Of a stretch of DNA of 62,778 nucleotides, positions 18,326 through 27,598 are shown in pieces (within the stretch, counting starts at the first letter, position 1; the number at the start of each line of letters is the position of its first letter). Both the position numbers and the translations under genes were made by a program. This DNA is from an uncultured Clostridia bacterium. GTDB lineage: Bacteria; Bacillota; Clostridia; Oscillospirales; Acutalibacteraceae. The notes under the pieces were generated by a model. The model was not told the DNA's origin and did no database searches. It worked only from the letters and a program-made list of their open reading frames with translations. The stretch spans positions 1 to 62,778 of the forward strand of contig CANQUS010000010.1 of the NCBI GenBank assembly GCA_947627055.1, read 5' to 3'.

Positions 18326-19006
18326 TCACAGATATTTATGTGCTAGCCAAGAAAGCAGAAGCTGTAACGCAAAAGTCAGAACCAACGCAATTATAGCACC
18401 TACCGCATATATCAACTGTATTTGATTTTCTATACGGACGATTTTCTGCTTGAGCTTGACCAGACTCGGATCGCGTCTGTCGATGGAATATTCCGCCGTT
18501 TCCGCAGGGTAAAATTCACTGATAAGAAAGCTGTTGCCTATAACATATATCGTCACAATATTTGACACGAGCGCGTCCCGATATGAAGCGCATAGAGGAA
18601 GCTCCGATATGAGAGTTACCTCCCGCTGAACGCTTGAATCAAAAAATTTAACTATGGGATGATATGTATCAACAGTGTTTGTTTCTGACTTGTACAGCGG
18701 CTTTCCCAAACGTTCGTCGATTATCGCGGCACGAAACTTTTTGCCGTCAGCCATAAAGTGATCTAATTTTTTGCGGAACATGAGCATCTTTATCGCTTTA
18801 GCCGTAAAGTGGATCAGAACAGGCACATTAAAAATCAACAAAAGTGTAGTTATTATAATATCCGTAAGTTGGTCAGAGCCGTTTTTCGCATTATACACAA
18901 ACAAAGCTATGATCGACCCCACATCCAAAAATATCATAACGCAGAATATAAGAACATCATTATAATTGAGCCGTTGGTCCGTATAATAAAATCCTTGACG
19001 TTTCAA
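18326..19006 (-). CDS. Unknown membrane protein in the polyamine operon
   Basis: 226 residues from a TTG start (AAAGGTG 7 nt upstream). Two membrane helices lie near the N-terminus (about 18-40 and 49-75). A ~110-residue soluble domain follows ('KKFRAAIIDERLGKPLYKSE' onward, beta-rich), and one helix lies at the C-terminus (about 200-222). I recognise no family. It is 12 bp from the decarboxylase gene upstream and 117 bp from speE downstream, so it is probably co-transcribed. A role in polyamine transport or sensing would be a guess from position only. Confidence 0.7.
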   Translation of the reverse strand: MKRQGFYYTDQRLNYNDVLIFCVMIFLDVGSIIALFVYNAKNGSDQLTDIIITTLLLIFNVPVLIHFTAKAIKMLMFRKKLDHFMADGKKFRAAIIDERLGKPLYKSETNTVDTYHPIVKFFDSSVQREVTLISELPLCASYRDALVSNIVTIYVIGNSFLISEFYPAETAEYSIDRRDPSLVKLKQKIVRIENQIQLIYAVGAIIALVLTFALQLLLSWLAHKYL

Positions 19007-19018
19007 TCATATCACCTT

Positions 19019-20467
19019 TCAGTTTGTCAATATGTTCAGTCTTTCCGTTTCTATATCCTCCGCGCCAAGGAGCGTTGCGCCCTTTTCCTTTGCGTATAGG
19101 ATATAGTTGAGAGCATCCCTTGTGACAAGCTCACCAGGCGCGAGGATAGGTATGCCCGGAGGATAACACATAACGAACTCCGCGCAGACCTTACCGACCG
19201 TTTCACGAATCGGCAGCTGTACTTTTTCGCCATAGAAAGCATCCTGCGGGGAGCATACGACAACAGGCTTAATGTATTCATGATCCAAAAGTCCGGTGCT
19301 TGGCTTTGAATAAAGACGCTTTATCTCTGACAGAGCCGCGACAAGGCGTTCAACCTCAAGTATCCTGTCGCCTACGGATATGATCGCGAGAATGTTCCCT
19401 ATATCTCCAAATTCTATCTGAATTTCGTACTTGTCACGCAGCAGCTCATAAACCTCTATACCCGCAAGCCCTATATCCCGTGTATGGATCGAGAGCTTTG
19501 TCGGGTCGAAGTCAAAAACGGCGTTTCCGTCAATAAGCTCACGAGAAAAAGCATAATAACCACCGAGCTTATTTATTTCGCTTCTGCCGTAATTCGCAAG
19601 AATTGTAACATTCTCAAAAATCCTCTTTCCGTTTAAGGCAAGATTTCTGCGCGATATATCAAGTGACGACATCAAAAGATAAGAGCCGCTCGTTGTCTGT
19701 GTAAGATTGATTATCTGCCGCACATGATCCGGATTCATACTTTCGGATATAAGCAGAATGGAGCTTTGAGTAAGCGAACCGCCTGTCTTGTGCATACTGA
19801 TAGCCGACATATCAGCACCTACACGCATCGCCGCAAGCGGCATATAGTCGCCAAAGTAGAAGTGCGTTCCGTGCGCCTCGTCAACGAGGACCTTCATTCC
19901 CGCGTTATGCGCGAGCTTTACTATCTCACGGAGGTTGGAACAGACACCGTAGTATGTCGGATTGTTTACTATGACGGCTTTCGCGTCGGGGTTTTCGTCA
20001 ATGGCGCGCTGCACGTCCTCGACAGCCATCCCAAGCGGTATGCCGAGACGTGCGTTAAGCCCCGGGTCAACATATACGGGGACAGCGCCGCATATTATAA
20101 GCGCGTTGATGGAACTTCTGTGGACGTTTCTCGGCATTATTATTTTATCGCCGCGTTTGCACACGCTCATGACCATAGCCTGTACTGCGCTCGACGTACC
20201 ATTCACCATAAAAAAAGCATGGGCGGCTCCGAACGCCTCCGCAGCCAGTTCCTGCGCTTCCTTTATAACGCTCACGGGATGGCACAGGTTGTCCAGCGGC
20301 TTCATAGAGTTGACGTCAACACTCATACACTGTCTGCCCAAAAAATCCACAAGCTCACTGTTGCCCTTCCCCTGCTTATGACCGGGAACATCAAACGAAA
20401 CTATTCTGTTTTCCCTGTATTCCAAAAGCGCCTCCAGCAGAGGTGCGTCTTTCTGTGAAAGGCTCAT
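19019..20467 (-). CDS. speA: Arg/Lys/Orn decarboxylase, short PLP fold-type I form
   Basis: 482 residues, the short Bacillus SpeA-like form without the N-terminal wing domain. 'VSFDVPGHKQGKG', 'NGTSSAVQAMVMS', 'DEAHGTHFYF' and the PLP-lysine block 'SMHKTGGSLTQSS' (Lys227) are present. It makes agmatine, cadaverine or putrescine; the substrate cannot be told from sequence by eye, so the symbol is provisional. No agmatinase or agmatine deiminase gene is nearby, which mildly favours ornithine or lysine, or a pathway completed elsewhere. It lies 11 bp downstream of speD. Confidence 0.9.
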   Translation of the reverse strand: MSLSQKDAPLLEALLEYRENRIVSFDVPGHKQGKGNSELVDFLGRQCMSVDVNSMKPLDNLCHPVSVIKEAQELAAEAFGAAHAFFMVNGTSSAVQAMVMSVCKRGDKIIMPRNVHRSSINALIICGAVPVYVDPGLNARLGIPLGMAVEDVQRAIDENPDAKAVIVNNPTYYGVCSNLREIVKLAHNAGMKVLVDEAHGTHFYFGDYMPLAAMRVGADMSAISMHKTGGSLTQSSILLISESMNPDHVRQIINLTQTTSGSYLLMSSLDISRRNLALNGKRIFENVTILANYGRSEINKLGGYYAFSRELIDGNAVFDFDPTKLSIHTRDIGLAGIEVYELLRDKYEIQIEFGDIGNILAIISVGDRILEVERLVAALSEIKRLYSKPSTGLLDHEYIKPVVVCSPQDAFYGEKVQLPIRETVGKVCAEFVMCYPPGIPILAPGELVTRDALNYILYAKEKGATLLGAEDIETERLNILTN

Positions 20468-20478
20468 TCTGACTTACC

Positions 20479-21282
20479 TCACTCATAGATGTTGGTACCG
20501 CTGAAAATCTCTATCATCTCACGGCGCAGGCTGTTGGTTATTTCAAGCCTTTCCTTTGGCGGAAGCTCATAAACATCAGTTTTAAAGAGATAGTTCTGGA
20601 GCTCTATCTCCTTGATAAGCATCTGTGTATGGAAGATATTTGACTGATATACATTAACATCTACCGCATCATATCTGCGGAGAGTTTCCTCTCGAATATA
20701 GTCCTGAATAGATGTCATTTTGTGATCAAGGAAGAGCTTCCTCCCGCTCTGATCCCTTGTAAAACCGCGCACACGGTAATCTATCGTGATTATGTCGGAG
20801 TCGAAGCTGTCTATCAGAAAATCAAGTGTGTTGAGTGGGGAGATCGTACCACAGGTCGAAACATCAATATCTACACGAAAGGTCGCTATCGAATTGTCGG
20901 GATGATACTCCGGATATGTGTGAACAGTAACATGACTTTTGTCAAGGTGTCCGGCTATGCCCTCGCGCCATCTGCCGCAGTTGCAGGATCCGTCGATAGT
21001 TTCGGGATAGCCCTTTTCGGAGATAAGCAGTGTCACGCTCGCCCCCTGCGGGTCATAGTCCTGCTTTGAGATATTTAGCAGGCTTGCTCCTATCATATCT
21101 GTGACCTGACAGAGTATATTTGTGAGCCTCTCTGAGTTATACTGCTCATCTATATATTTAATATAGTCTATCTGCTCGCGCTCTGATTGAGCATAGCATA
21201 CATCATATATGTTAAAGCTGAGAGTTTTGGTGAGATTGTTAAAGCCGTAAAGCTTCAGCCTTTTTTCCATCCCTAACATCAT
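20479..21282 (-). CDS. speD: S-adenosylmethionine decarboxylase proenzyme, E. coli type
   Basis: 267 residues, similar along its length to the E. coli-type enzyme: '[20 protein letters not shown]', '[15 protein letters not shown]', '[18 protein letters not shown]' and '[11 protein letters not shown]'. Self-cleavage at Lys-Ser116 would make the pyruvoyl cofactor. It supplies the aminopropyl donor for SpeE. The exact start is uncertain among three close ATGs (21282, 21279, 21270) after GAAAGG; the last gives '[10 protein letters not shown]', most like E. coli. It is the first gene of the polyamine operon. Confidence 0.95.
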   Translation of the reverse strand: MMLGMEKRLKLYGFNNLTKTLSFNIYDVCYAQSEREQIDYIKYIDEQYNSERLTNILCQVTDMIGASLLNISKQDYDPQGASVTLLISEKGYPETIDGSCNCGRWREGIAGHLDKSHVTVHTYPEYHPDNSIATFRVDIDVSTCGTISPLNTLDFLIDSFDSDIITIDYRVRGFTRDQSGRKLFLDHKMTSIQDYIREETLRRYDAVDVNVYQSNIFHTQMLIKEIELQNYLFKTDVYELPPKERLEITNSLRREMIEIFSGTNIYE

Positions 21283-21407
21283 AACCTTTCAGGCAAAAAT
21301 ATATCAATTTACTATATCACAAAATACTAAGGAAAGCAATAAAAAACGTGAAGTTTTTCAGCGTATTCGCCAAATACGCTTTTCTTACAGTATCTCAATA
21401 TGTTACT

Positions 21408-21436
21408 TTGCATTTTACCCTCACATATGCTATAAT
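21408..21436 (+). promoter_or_regulatory. Sigma-A promoter of lepA
   Basis: TTGCAT (21408-21413), a 17-bp spacer and TATAAT (21431-21436). Confidence 0.75.
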
Positions 21437-21486
21437 AAAAAGAAAAATTCGCAGCCATATACCTTTTGAAAGGAATGTATCCGAAA

Positions 21487-23298
21487 ATGGCATTTGACAG
21501 AAATAAAATACGAAACTTCTGTATCATCGCACATATCGACCACGGTAAAAGCACACTTGCAGACAGGATCCTTGAACAGACGCAATCTGTCGCTATACGG
21601 GATATGGAGGATCAGCTCCTCGACAACATGGAGTTAGAACGTGAACGCGGGATAACGATCAAGGCTCGTGCGGTCACTCTCCTGTATAAGGCCGATGACG
21701 GCGAAGAATATATATTTAACCTCATCGACACCCCGGGACACGTTGACTTTAACTATGAGGTCTCACGCTCTCTCGCAGCCTGTGAGGGCGCTGTTTTAGT
21801 TGTGGACGCTTCACAGGGCATTGAGGCGCAGACGCTTGCCAACACATATCTTGCGGTTGACGCGGGACTTGAGATCATTCCCGTGATCAACAAGATAGAC
21901 CTCCCGAGCGCGGATCCCGACAGAGTTTGCAAGGAAATAGAGGATGTTATCGGCATTCCCGCAGAGGATGCACCGCGCATCTCCGCCAAGGCGGGAATAA
22001 ATATCCACGACGTCATGGAAAAAATCGTCTCCGAGGTTCCACCTCCAAAGGGTAACAATGAAGTTCCGCTCAAGGCGCTTATTTTCGATTCATACTATGA
22101 CAGCTACAAGGGTGTCATAATCTATGTACGATTGACAGACGGTCAGGTCAAGGTCGGCGACACTATCAAAATGATGAGTACAGGCTCGGAGTTCACTGTT
22201 GTCGAGTGCGGGTTTATGCGCGCTACAAATCTCGAACCTGTCGGAGAGCTGTACGCCGGCGAGGTCGGCTATATAGCGGCTTCGATAAAAACGGTGAGTG
22301 ATGCCCGTGTAGGAGATACCGTAACGCTCAAGGACAAGCCCGCGTCAGAGCCTCTCCCCGGCTACAGAGCAGTCCGGCCAATGGTATTCTGCGGCATTTA
22401 TCCCGCAGACGGAGCCAGGTACGGCGATCTGCGCGACGCCCTTGAAAAGCTGGAACTTAACGACGCATCACTTTCCTTTGAGCCTGAAACCTCGGTCGCG
22501 CTCGGATTTGGGTTTCGCTGCGGATTCCTCGGACTTCTTCATATGGAGATAATACAGGAACGTCTTGAACGGGAATATAATCTCGACCTTGTTACGACCG
22601 CACCGAGCGTTATTTTTAAGATAACTATGACAGACGGCACTGTGAAGTTCATCGACAACCCTACAAACTACCCTGATCCCTCCCTCATAGCAAAGGCGGA
22701 GGAGCCTATCGCAAACGCGCACATTTATTCACCATCGGAATATGTTGGAAACATCATGGATCTTTGTCAGGATCGTCGGGGAGTATTCAAGGATATGAAG
22801 TACCTCGACAGCGACCGCGTTGATATTCATTACGAGCTTCCATTAGCGGAGATAGTTTACGACTTCTTTGATACATTGAAGTCACGAACACGCGGATACG
22901 CATCGTTTGACTACGAACTTATGGGATATTCGGAATCACAACTTGTCAAGCTCGACATAATGCTCAACGGCGAAGTGGTGGATGCCCTCTCGTTTATCAT
23001 TCATTCCGACAAGGCATATAACAGAGCGCGCAAGATGGCGGAAAAGCTCAAGGAAAAGATACCGCGCCAGCTCTTTGAGGTGCCTGTTCAAGCCTGTATC
23101 GGCGGCAAGATAATCGCTCGTGAAACAGTCAAGGCGCTTCGCAAGGACGTTCTCGCAAAGTGCTACGGCGGTGACATAACCCGAAAGAAGAAGCTGCTCG
23201 AAAAGCAGAAGGAGGGCAAAAAGCGTATGCGCCAGCTCGGCAGCGTAGAAGTCCCGCAGGACGCATTCATGGCAGTTCTAAAGCTCGACAGCGATTAG
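21487..23298 (+). CDS. lepA: Elongation factor 4 (LepA) GTPase
   Basis: 603 residues. G1 '[14 protein letters not shown]', G3 'DTPGH', G4 'NKID', domain II, and the LepA-specific C-terminal domain ending in '[20 protein letters not shown]' then '[15 protein letters not shown]'. The factor binds the ribosome and influences translation under stress and subunit assembly. I chose the ATG at 21487 ('[11 protein letters not shown]') by alignment to the family. GAAAGGA is 12 nt upstream, slightly long, so 21475 (ATG) is an alternative. A hairpin terminator follows. Confidence 0.97.
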   Translation: MAFDRNKIRNFCIIAHIDHGKSTLADRILEQTQSVAIRDMEDQLLDNMELERERGITIKARAVTLLYKADDGEEYIFNLIDTPGHVDFNYEVSRSLAACEGAVLVVDASQGIEAQTLANTYLAVDAGLEIIPVINKIDLPSADPDRVCKEIEDVIGIPAEDAPRISAKAGINIHDVMEKIVSEVPPPKGNNEVPLKALIFDSYYDSYKGVIIYVRLTDGQVKVGDTIKMMSTGSEFTVVECGFMRATNLEPVGELYAGEVGYIAASIKTVSDARVGDTVTLKDKPASEPLPGYRAVRPMVFCGIYPADGARYGDLRDALEKLELNDASLSFEPETSVALGFGFRCGFLGLLHMEIIQERLEREYNLDLVTTAPSVIFKITMTDGTVKFIDNPTNYPDPSLIAKAEEPIANAHIYSPSEYVGNIMDLCQDRRGVFKDMKYLDSDRVDIHYELPLAEIVYDFFDTLKSRTRGYASFDYELMGYSESQLVKLDIMLNGEVVDALSFIIHSDKAYNRARKMAEKLKEKIPRQLFEVPVQACIGGKIIARETVKALRKDVLAKCYGGDITRKKKLLEKQKEGKKRMRQLGSVEVPQDAFMAVLKLDSD

Positions 23299-23340
23299 TC
23301 AAATACCTCGTCTCACAGGCGTGCCCCACAAAATATTTTA

Positions 23341-23383
23341 AAAATCGCAGCGGAACATAATCGTTCGGCTGCGATTTTTATTA
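23341..23383 (+). terminator. Rho-independent terminator of lepA
   Basis: An 11-bp perfect stem, AAAATCGCAGC (23341-23351) with GCTGCGATTTT (23368-23378), runs into TTATTA. It may also serve the converging minus-strand gene. Confidence 0.85.
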
Positions 23384-23403
23384 TAGCTTTATATTGAATC
23401 GTT

Positions 23404-23856
23404 TTACTCTTTATCTATATACCCTTCCTTTTCAAGATACGACCTTGCGCCGCTCATAACGGTATTTAGCGCCTCGGGGTAACTTTTGAAGTAGCCCTTG
23501 ATTCCCTCCTTTTCCAGCAGTGAAATAAACTCACTGACAGTCACGGTTATGACTGTCCTTGCCCGATCAGGCTCAAGCTCACCTATTTTGACATATTCCT
23601 CATATTCACCATCTAAATTAAAAAGCAGGCGGTTTGAAACATCCGCCATGAGAAATGCTTTCAGCTTTTCGGGCTCATGTATGTCCTTAAAAAGGAAATA
23701 GCAGTCAAGATGATACTCTACGCTTCCGAAATAGTGCTGTAAACTCATCCTTAAAAGAAAATAATCAAAGTCCCTGACATAAACATACCGAGTTTTTTTA
23801 AAGCCCAGTTCTGACAAAGTACTCTCAAATAACTTCTTTATTTCTTTATCATCCAT
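23404..23856 (-). CDS. Hypothetical protein, possibly DUF4304-like
   Basis: 150 residues from the ATG at 23856 ('MDDKEIKKLFESTLSELGFK'). Soluble mixed alpha/beta, acidic, with no signal or membrane helix. The opening 'ES.LSELGFKKTRYVYVRDF' resembles DUF4304-type proteins of unknown function, but I am not certain. It converges with lepA, and hemW lies upstream on the same strand. Confidence 0.7.
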   Translation of the reverse strand: MDDKEIKKLFESTLSELGFKKTRYVYVRDFDYFLLRMSLQHYFGSVEYHLDCYFLFKDIHEPEKLKAFLMADVSNRLLFNLDGEYEEYVKIGELEPDRARTVITVTVSEFISLLEKEGIKGYFKSYPEALNTVMSGARSYLEKEGYIDKE

Positions 23857-23931
23857 ACAAAGGCCCCCGAACATTTTAGATCATTTTATTTTTCGCCAAC
23901 ACTAAATTTCTTTAAAAACCAAACCAACTAC

Positions 23932-25026
23932 CTATATTATTTCTGCAATAAGTGAATTTGATACGAGAAATCCTTTTCTCGTGAGCCTGATCGCTTCAGT
24001 ATTACAGACAACAAGATCATTGTCCTCGAACCTTTTTGCCCTCTGATAATATTCATCGGGAATATCCGTCCCGAAGCGCGCGCGAAAATCTCTTTGCGTT
24101 AAACCCTCCGTAAGCCTGAGCCTTAGCATTATGTACTCCTCGACAGAGCCGCCGCTGCCGTCCTCGTGTATAACTCCGTCATAAAATTCCTCAAACGAAC
24201 GTGCCGTATAGAACCTCTTTCCATTGAGATACGAATGAGCGGCACAGCCTATGCCAAGATATTCGTCACCATTCCAATACTTAAGGTTGTGACGGCTCTC
24301 CTTTCCCCTCCTTGCGAAATTTGAGATCTCATACTGAGAATATCCGAGCTTTTCAAGCCGTTCGCAAGCAAGCATATATCTTTCCGTCTGAGCATCCTCG
24401 TCAAGCGTCAGCAGCTCCCGTTCCTCATAGAAAGGCGTACCCTCCTCTATTTTTAGGATATAGGCCGACACATGATCCGCCCCTAGCTCCGCGCAGTATT
24501 CTATCGAGCGTATGAGGCTTTCATTCGTCTGCTCCGGTATGCACAGCATAAGGTCAAGGGAAATATTCTCAAAGCCGGCAGCCCGTGCGCGGCGCACGGC
24601 AGTCCTAATGTCGTCAGCGGTATGTGTCCTGCCAAGCCGACTCAGCTCGTTATCATTGGCGGACTGCATACCTATCGACAGTCTGTTGAATCCGCCGCGA
24701 CGCAAAAGCTCAAAATTAAAGCTGTTGTCAGCCGAAGATGGGTTAAGTTCAGCTGTTATCTCGGCATTTCTGAGGTTGAACGCCGACCGTGCCGCCGCAG
24801 CTATTGAAATCAACCTCTCCGCGCCAATAGCTCCGGGAGTACCTCCTCCTATATAGAGAGTATCTGCGGAGCGCATAAGCTTACTGCCCCATTCAATAAG
24901 GCTTTTATTAACAGCGGCAGTATATCGGCTCATCTCCTCATCCGTTCCGTTTTGTGAAAAAAAATCACAATATCGGCACTTTGAAACACAAAACGGTATA
25001 TGAACATAAATTCCGATATTGTTCAT
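23932..25026 (-). CDS. hemW: HemW-like radical SAM heme chaperone (formerly HemN-like)
   Basis: 364 residues. 'IGIYVHIPFCVSKCRYCDFF' carries the CxxxCxYC iron-sulfur motif close to the N-terminus, and 'LYIGGGTPGAI' follows. 'SIGMQSANDNELSRLGRTH' and 'SLDLMLCIPEQT' complete the family pattern. It lacks the extra cysteine of true coproporphyrinogen oxidase HemN, so a heme-delivery role is more likely. The ATG at 25026 has GGGAG 8 nt upstream; the earlier in-frame starts lack a ribosome site. Confidence 0.92.
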   Translation of the reverse strand: MNNIGIYVHIPFCVSKCRYCDFFSQNGTDEEMSRYTAAVNKSLIEWGSKLMRSADTLYIGGGTPGAIGAERLISIAAAARSAFNLRNAEITAELNPSSADNSFNFELLRRGGFNRLSIGMQSANDNELSRLGRTHTADDIRTAVRRARAAGFENISLDLMLCIPEQTNESLIRSIEYCAELGADHVSAYILKIEEGTPFYEERELLTLDEDAQTERYMLACERLEKLGYSQYEISNFARRGKESRHNLKYWNGDEYLGIGCAAHSYLNGKRFYTARSFEEFYDGVIHEDGSGGSVEEYIMLRLRLTEGLTQRDFRARFGTDIPDEYYQRAKRFEDNDLVVCNTEAIRLTRKGFLVSNSLIAEII

Positions 25027-25069
25027 ATTAAAAGCTCCCTTCATAGAATAAATCAAATTAAATAAATAT

Positions 25070-25480
25070 CTACACACTGTTCGCTGCAGCCTTATCATTC
25101 TCAGCTTTGTCAGTGTTTTTTACGGTTCTGTCGGAATATACAGAGAGCAGAATCGTTCTCAATTCAATAAACATAAAAACAACTGTAAATGCGAATATTC
25201 CAATGTCAAAGCAAGCAAATATATTAAAGGAATCCTCGAGCAACAGTGTATCCTCAATATCAACCGCAGTAACAAACGACACTATCATTTTTTCTAAATC
25301 GTTCATTATATCCGCTCCCGATATTGCACTGTCGATCATTACAGTAAACGTAACAAACAATATCAGAACTAAAAGAGAAACACCGGTTAAAATCGGCTTT
25401 TTCGGACGCAAAAATATGTACAGTGCTATAACGCACAAAATCAGCGCAATGAGAACTATTACCACTATCGGGTTTATCAA
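25070..25480 (-). CDS. Small membrane protein of unknown function
   Basis: 136 residues from a TTG start with GGAGG 9 nt upstream. Three predicted membrane helices: about 4-24, 31-52 and 88-112. The C-terminus is polar and Ala/Asn/Lys-rich. No family recognised. It begins 15 bp after the NUDIX gene, so it is likely in one transcript with it and perhaps with hemW. Confidence 0.65.
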   Translation of the reverse strand: MINPIVVIVLIALILCVIALYIFLRPKKPILTGVSLLVLILFVTFTVMIDSAISGADIMNDLEKMIVSFVTAVDIEDTLLLEDSFNIFACFDIGIFAFTVVFMFIELRTILLSVYSDRTVKNTDKAENDKAAANSV

Positions 25481-25495
25481 AACCGTCCACCTCCG

Positions 25496-26053
25496 TTAAA
25501 GCTGCGGATCGCCCTTCAGCCTGTCAATAAGCATAGCGGTCTTTAGAACAGCCGTTTGGGTCTTGGCATCGGGTATCTCATTGTTAAGCACCATCTCAAC
25601 AGCTCTGTTTAAAGGAAGCCTCAAAACATTGAGAAATTCATCATCATCGAGCATCTGCCCCTCATAACGATCGACGCGACAAAAGTACAGATGTATAATT
25701 TCTCCGCAGTAGCCCGGGCTGGGGTAAAGCTTTCCGAGGCTTATGTATTCTCTTCCAACCATGCCTGTCTCCTCAAGAAGCTCACGCTTACCGTTCTCAA
25801 GCGGGTTTTGACCTTTTTCAAGCTTGCCGGCAGGCAGTTCAAGGACGACCTCCTTGTACGGGTATCTGAACTGCTTAACAAAAAGAAGCTCGTCCTCATC
25901 AGTCAGTGCGGCAACACAGACACCCCCCGGATGACCGACTACCTCTCGCGGCGCCGTTTTGCCGTTTTGCAGCTCTACCGTATCAAGTGTTACATGGATC
26001 ACTTGACCGTTAAATATTTCTTTGCTTTCAAGCGTCTTTTCAAAAAGCTTCAT
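25496..26053 (-). CDS. NUDIX hydrolase, ADP-ribose pyrophosphatase type
   Basis: 185 residues from the ATG at 26053, with GGAGG upstream. NUDIX box 'GKLEKGQNPLENGKRELLEE' then 'TG'. The catalytic REXXEE core is intact, while the first Glu of the consensus (GX5E) is Gln here. The upstream strand 'VVLELPAG' and downstream 'PSPGYCGEIIHLY' match the NudF/ADP-ribose group. It hydrolyses ADP-ribose to AMP and ribose 5-phosphate. A longer in-frame ORF to 26104 lacks a ribosome site at its start. Confidence 0.9.
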   Translation of the reverse strand: MKLFEKTLESKEIFNGQVIHVTLDTVELQNGKTAPREVVGHPGGVCVAALTDEDELLFVKQFRYPYKEVVLELPAGKLEKGQNPLENGKRELLEETGMVGREYISLGKLYPSPGYCGEIIHLYFCRVDRYEGQMLDDDEFLNVLRLPLNRAVEMVLNNEIPDAKTQTAVLKTAMLIDRLKGDPQL

Positions 26054-26107
26054 TATATTTCCTCCATACGGAATAATAAGAGACTTGCCCCGATTATGGG
26101 ACATAAC

Positions 26108-26252
26108 AAGCGCAGTGTAAGCTGCGCGAGTAATCCATAAGGGCTTCTCTGCTAATTACTCAAAGGACACCCGCCGCCTAAAGGCGGGGAACATATTGCT
26201 TAAGTTATACTATTCCTTTCTTAAGTATACATTAAATATTTGTAAAAGTAAA
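26108..26252 (-). promoter_or_regulatory. Promoter and structured leader upstream of the NUDIX gene
   Basis: On the minus strand: TTTACT (26252-26247), a 17-bp spacer and TATACT (26229-26224). Three hairpins follow in the leader: CCCGCC/GGCGGG (26188-26170), GAGTAAT/ATTACTC (26161-26128) and GCGCAG/CTGCGC (26127-26110). I recognise no riboswitch or T-box. Confidence 0.5.
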
Positions 26253-26290
26253 TCCTATATCCCCTATCACATTTTATGTTTACAGAAAGT

Positions 26291-26836
26291 TCATGAATGT
26301 ATTGCCGCCAAGCCGTATGTACCGCTTGCCGCATCAAAAAATAACGCTCCGTGAGGTGTATACGGAGTAAACAGTATGAACATAGCTATAAAAATCACGA
26401 TCGCCGCAAGCGCCGGAACAAAAAAGTTTTCTATTGCTTTTGCTTTAGTGAACAGTTCATATGAAACAAAGTGTCCGAAGAGTATAATGATGAAAAGTCC
26501 GCCGAATAATAAGGCTCTCCATACACCCTCAAAAAATGAATTATACATTACCATATAAAATAGTCCGAACGCCCAATATATGTAGAATGCGACTATCTTA
26601 GATGTCGCAAAGCCGGCTACTGAGGGTCGTAAAATCGCCATCTCTATAACGGTCCATATGAAAAACGGAAAGGTGAACGGCTTCATTTGTTCCCATGCAC
26701 TGTTATTGATGCTTGAAATAAAATAGCTCCAGACGTCGCCCCCCGAAAGGATATAGGCATATTTCACGAGCAAGCCGAATAAGAAAACAAACGCCGCGCC
26801 GAAAAGCTCCATTTTTATCAATCTCTTTTTATCCAT
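26291..26836 (-). CDS. DUF6512-like integral membrane protein
   Basis: 181 residues with about five membrane helices. The segment 'SSINNSAWEQMKPFTFPFFI' after the first helices is typical of the DUF6512 group of Clostridial membrane proteins, which have no known function. It is a single gene with its own spacing, upstream of the NUDIX promoter. Confidence 0.75.
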   Translation of the reverse strand: MDKKRLIKMELFGAAFVFLFGLLVKYAYILSGGDVWSYFISSINNSAWEQMKPFTFPFFIWTVIEMAILRPSVAGFATSKIVAFYIYWAFGLFYMVMYNSFFEGVWRALLFGGLFIIILFGHFVSYELFTKAKAIENFFVPALAAIVIFIAMFILFTPYTPHGALFFDAASGTYGLAAIHS

Positions 26837-26934
26837 AAGCCCTCAAAATGCCGCAGTCTGTGCGGCGTGTTATAATATATACTTTTTCTGATTTAATTAT
26901 AAATATATTAAAGGGTATGGAGTTATATTACTTA

Positions 26935-27198
26935 TTATACCAAAGAAAGGAAAATGGCCGTAAAAAGCGCGCCGAATACGGCGGCTGCACATAATGTCAA
27001 AATCGTTTTCAGCCGTTTATTGCCGCGCTTCAGAGACGACGGCTCACCCATATTTTCAATAAGCTTTTTAGCCTCCTTCTCAAGAATATCACGCTGGGCA
27101 CAGGCATATTCGGGCTTTATCACAAGAAGTGCACGCTCATAGTACAGACTACCCGTATCAATAACTTCTATAATGCTTCTGTTTATCCCTTTTATCAT
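26935..27198 (-). CDS. Hypothetical small tail-anchored protein
   Basis: 87 residues. A polar, partly helical N-terminal region ('ERALLVIKPEYACAQRDILE') is followed by a basic patch and a single C-terminal membrane helix (about 64-86). GGAGG precedes the ATG. No family recognised. Confidence 0.65.
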   Translation of the reverse strand: MIKGINRSIIEVIDTGSLYYERALLVIKPEYACAQRDILEKEAKKLIENMGEPSSLKRGNKRLKTILTLCAAAVFGALFTAIFLSLV

Positions 27199-27545
27199 AC
27201 GCGAACAACCTCCGAAGTAAGTTTGATATTTTTTCTATAATATAATTGACTTGTTTACCAAAATTTATACATTTTTATTTTCGCTTTCAGGAATTATACT
27301 ATTTGTAATCTGAATTATCCCCCAAAAAAGTTGAAAACTCGGTTGAAAATGTGAATAACTCTGCTGAAAATCCTTGATATTATCAATTCCCTTATGCTTG
27401 AAAAGTTTTCCACTACATTTTTAGACAAAAACCTTTTAAACATTCGGTAATTTTTCCATTGTCAACATAGTTTAAAGAAATTTTGTAAAAAAAGTTACGG
27501 GTTTGTTACCATTTTTTAATCAGAGAATCAAAGCCCCAACACAAA
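27199..27545. other. AT-rich intergenic region with repeated GTTGAAAA motifs
   Basis: No gene seen. GTTGAAAA occurs twice in 21 bp (27330-27349). AAATGTGAATAACTC (27347-27361) carries, on the minus strand, TTATTCACA, one mismatch from a DnaA box. The same 15-mer recurs at 51611-51625. Confidence 0.5.
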
Positions 27546-27576
27546 AGGGGGAGAGCGGAAAATCCGCACTCCCCCT
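27546..27576 (-). terminator. Rho-independent terminator of metY
   Basis: On the minus strand GGGGGAG.GCGGA pairs with TCCGC.CTCCCCC around a TTT loop and is followed by TTTTGTG. Confidence 0.85.
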
Positions 27577-27598
27577 CAGTTGGTAAAGTATATGTAAT

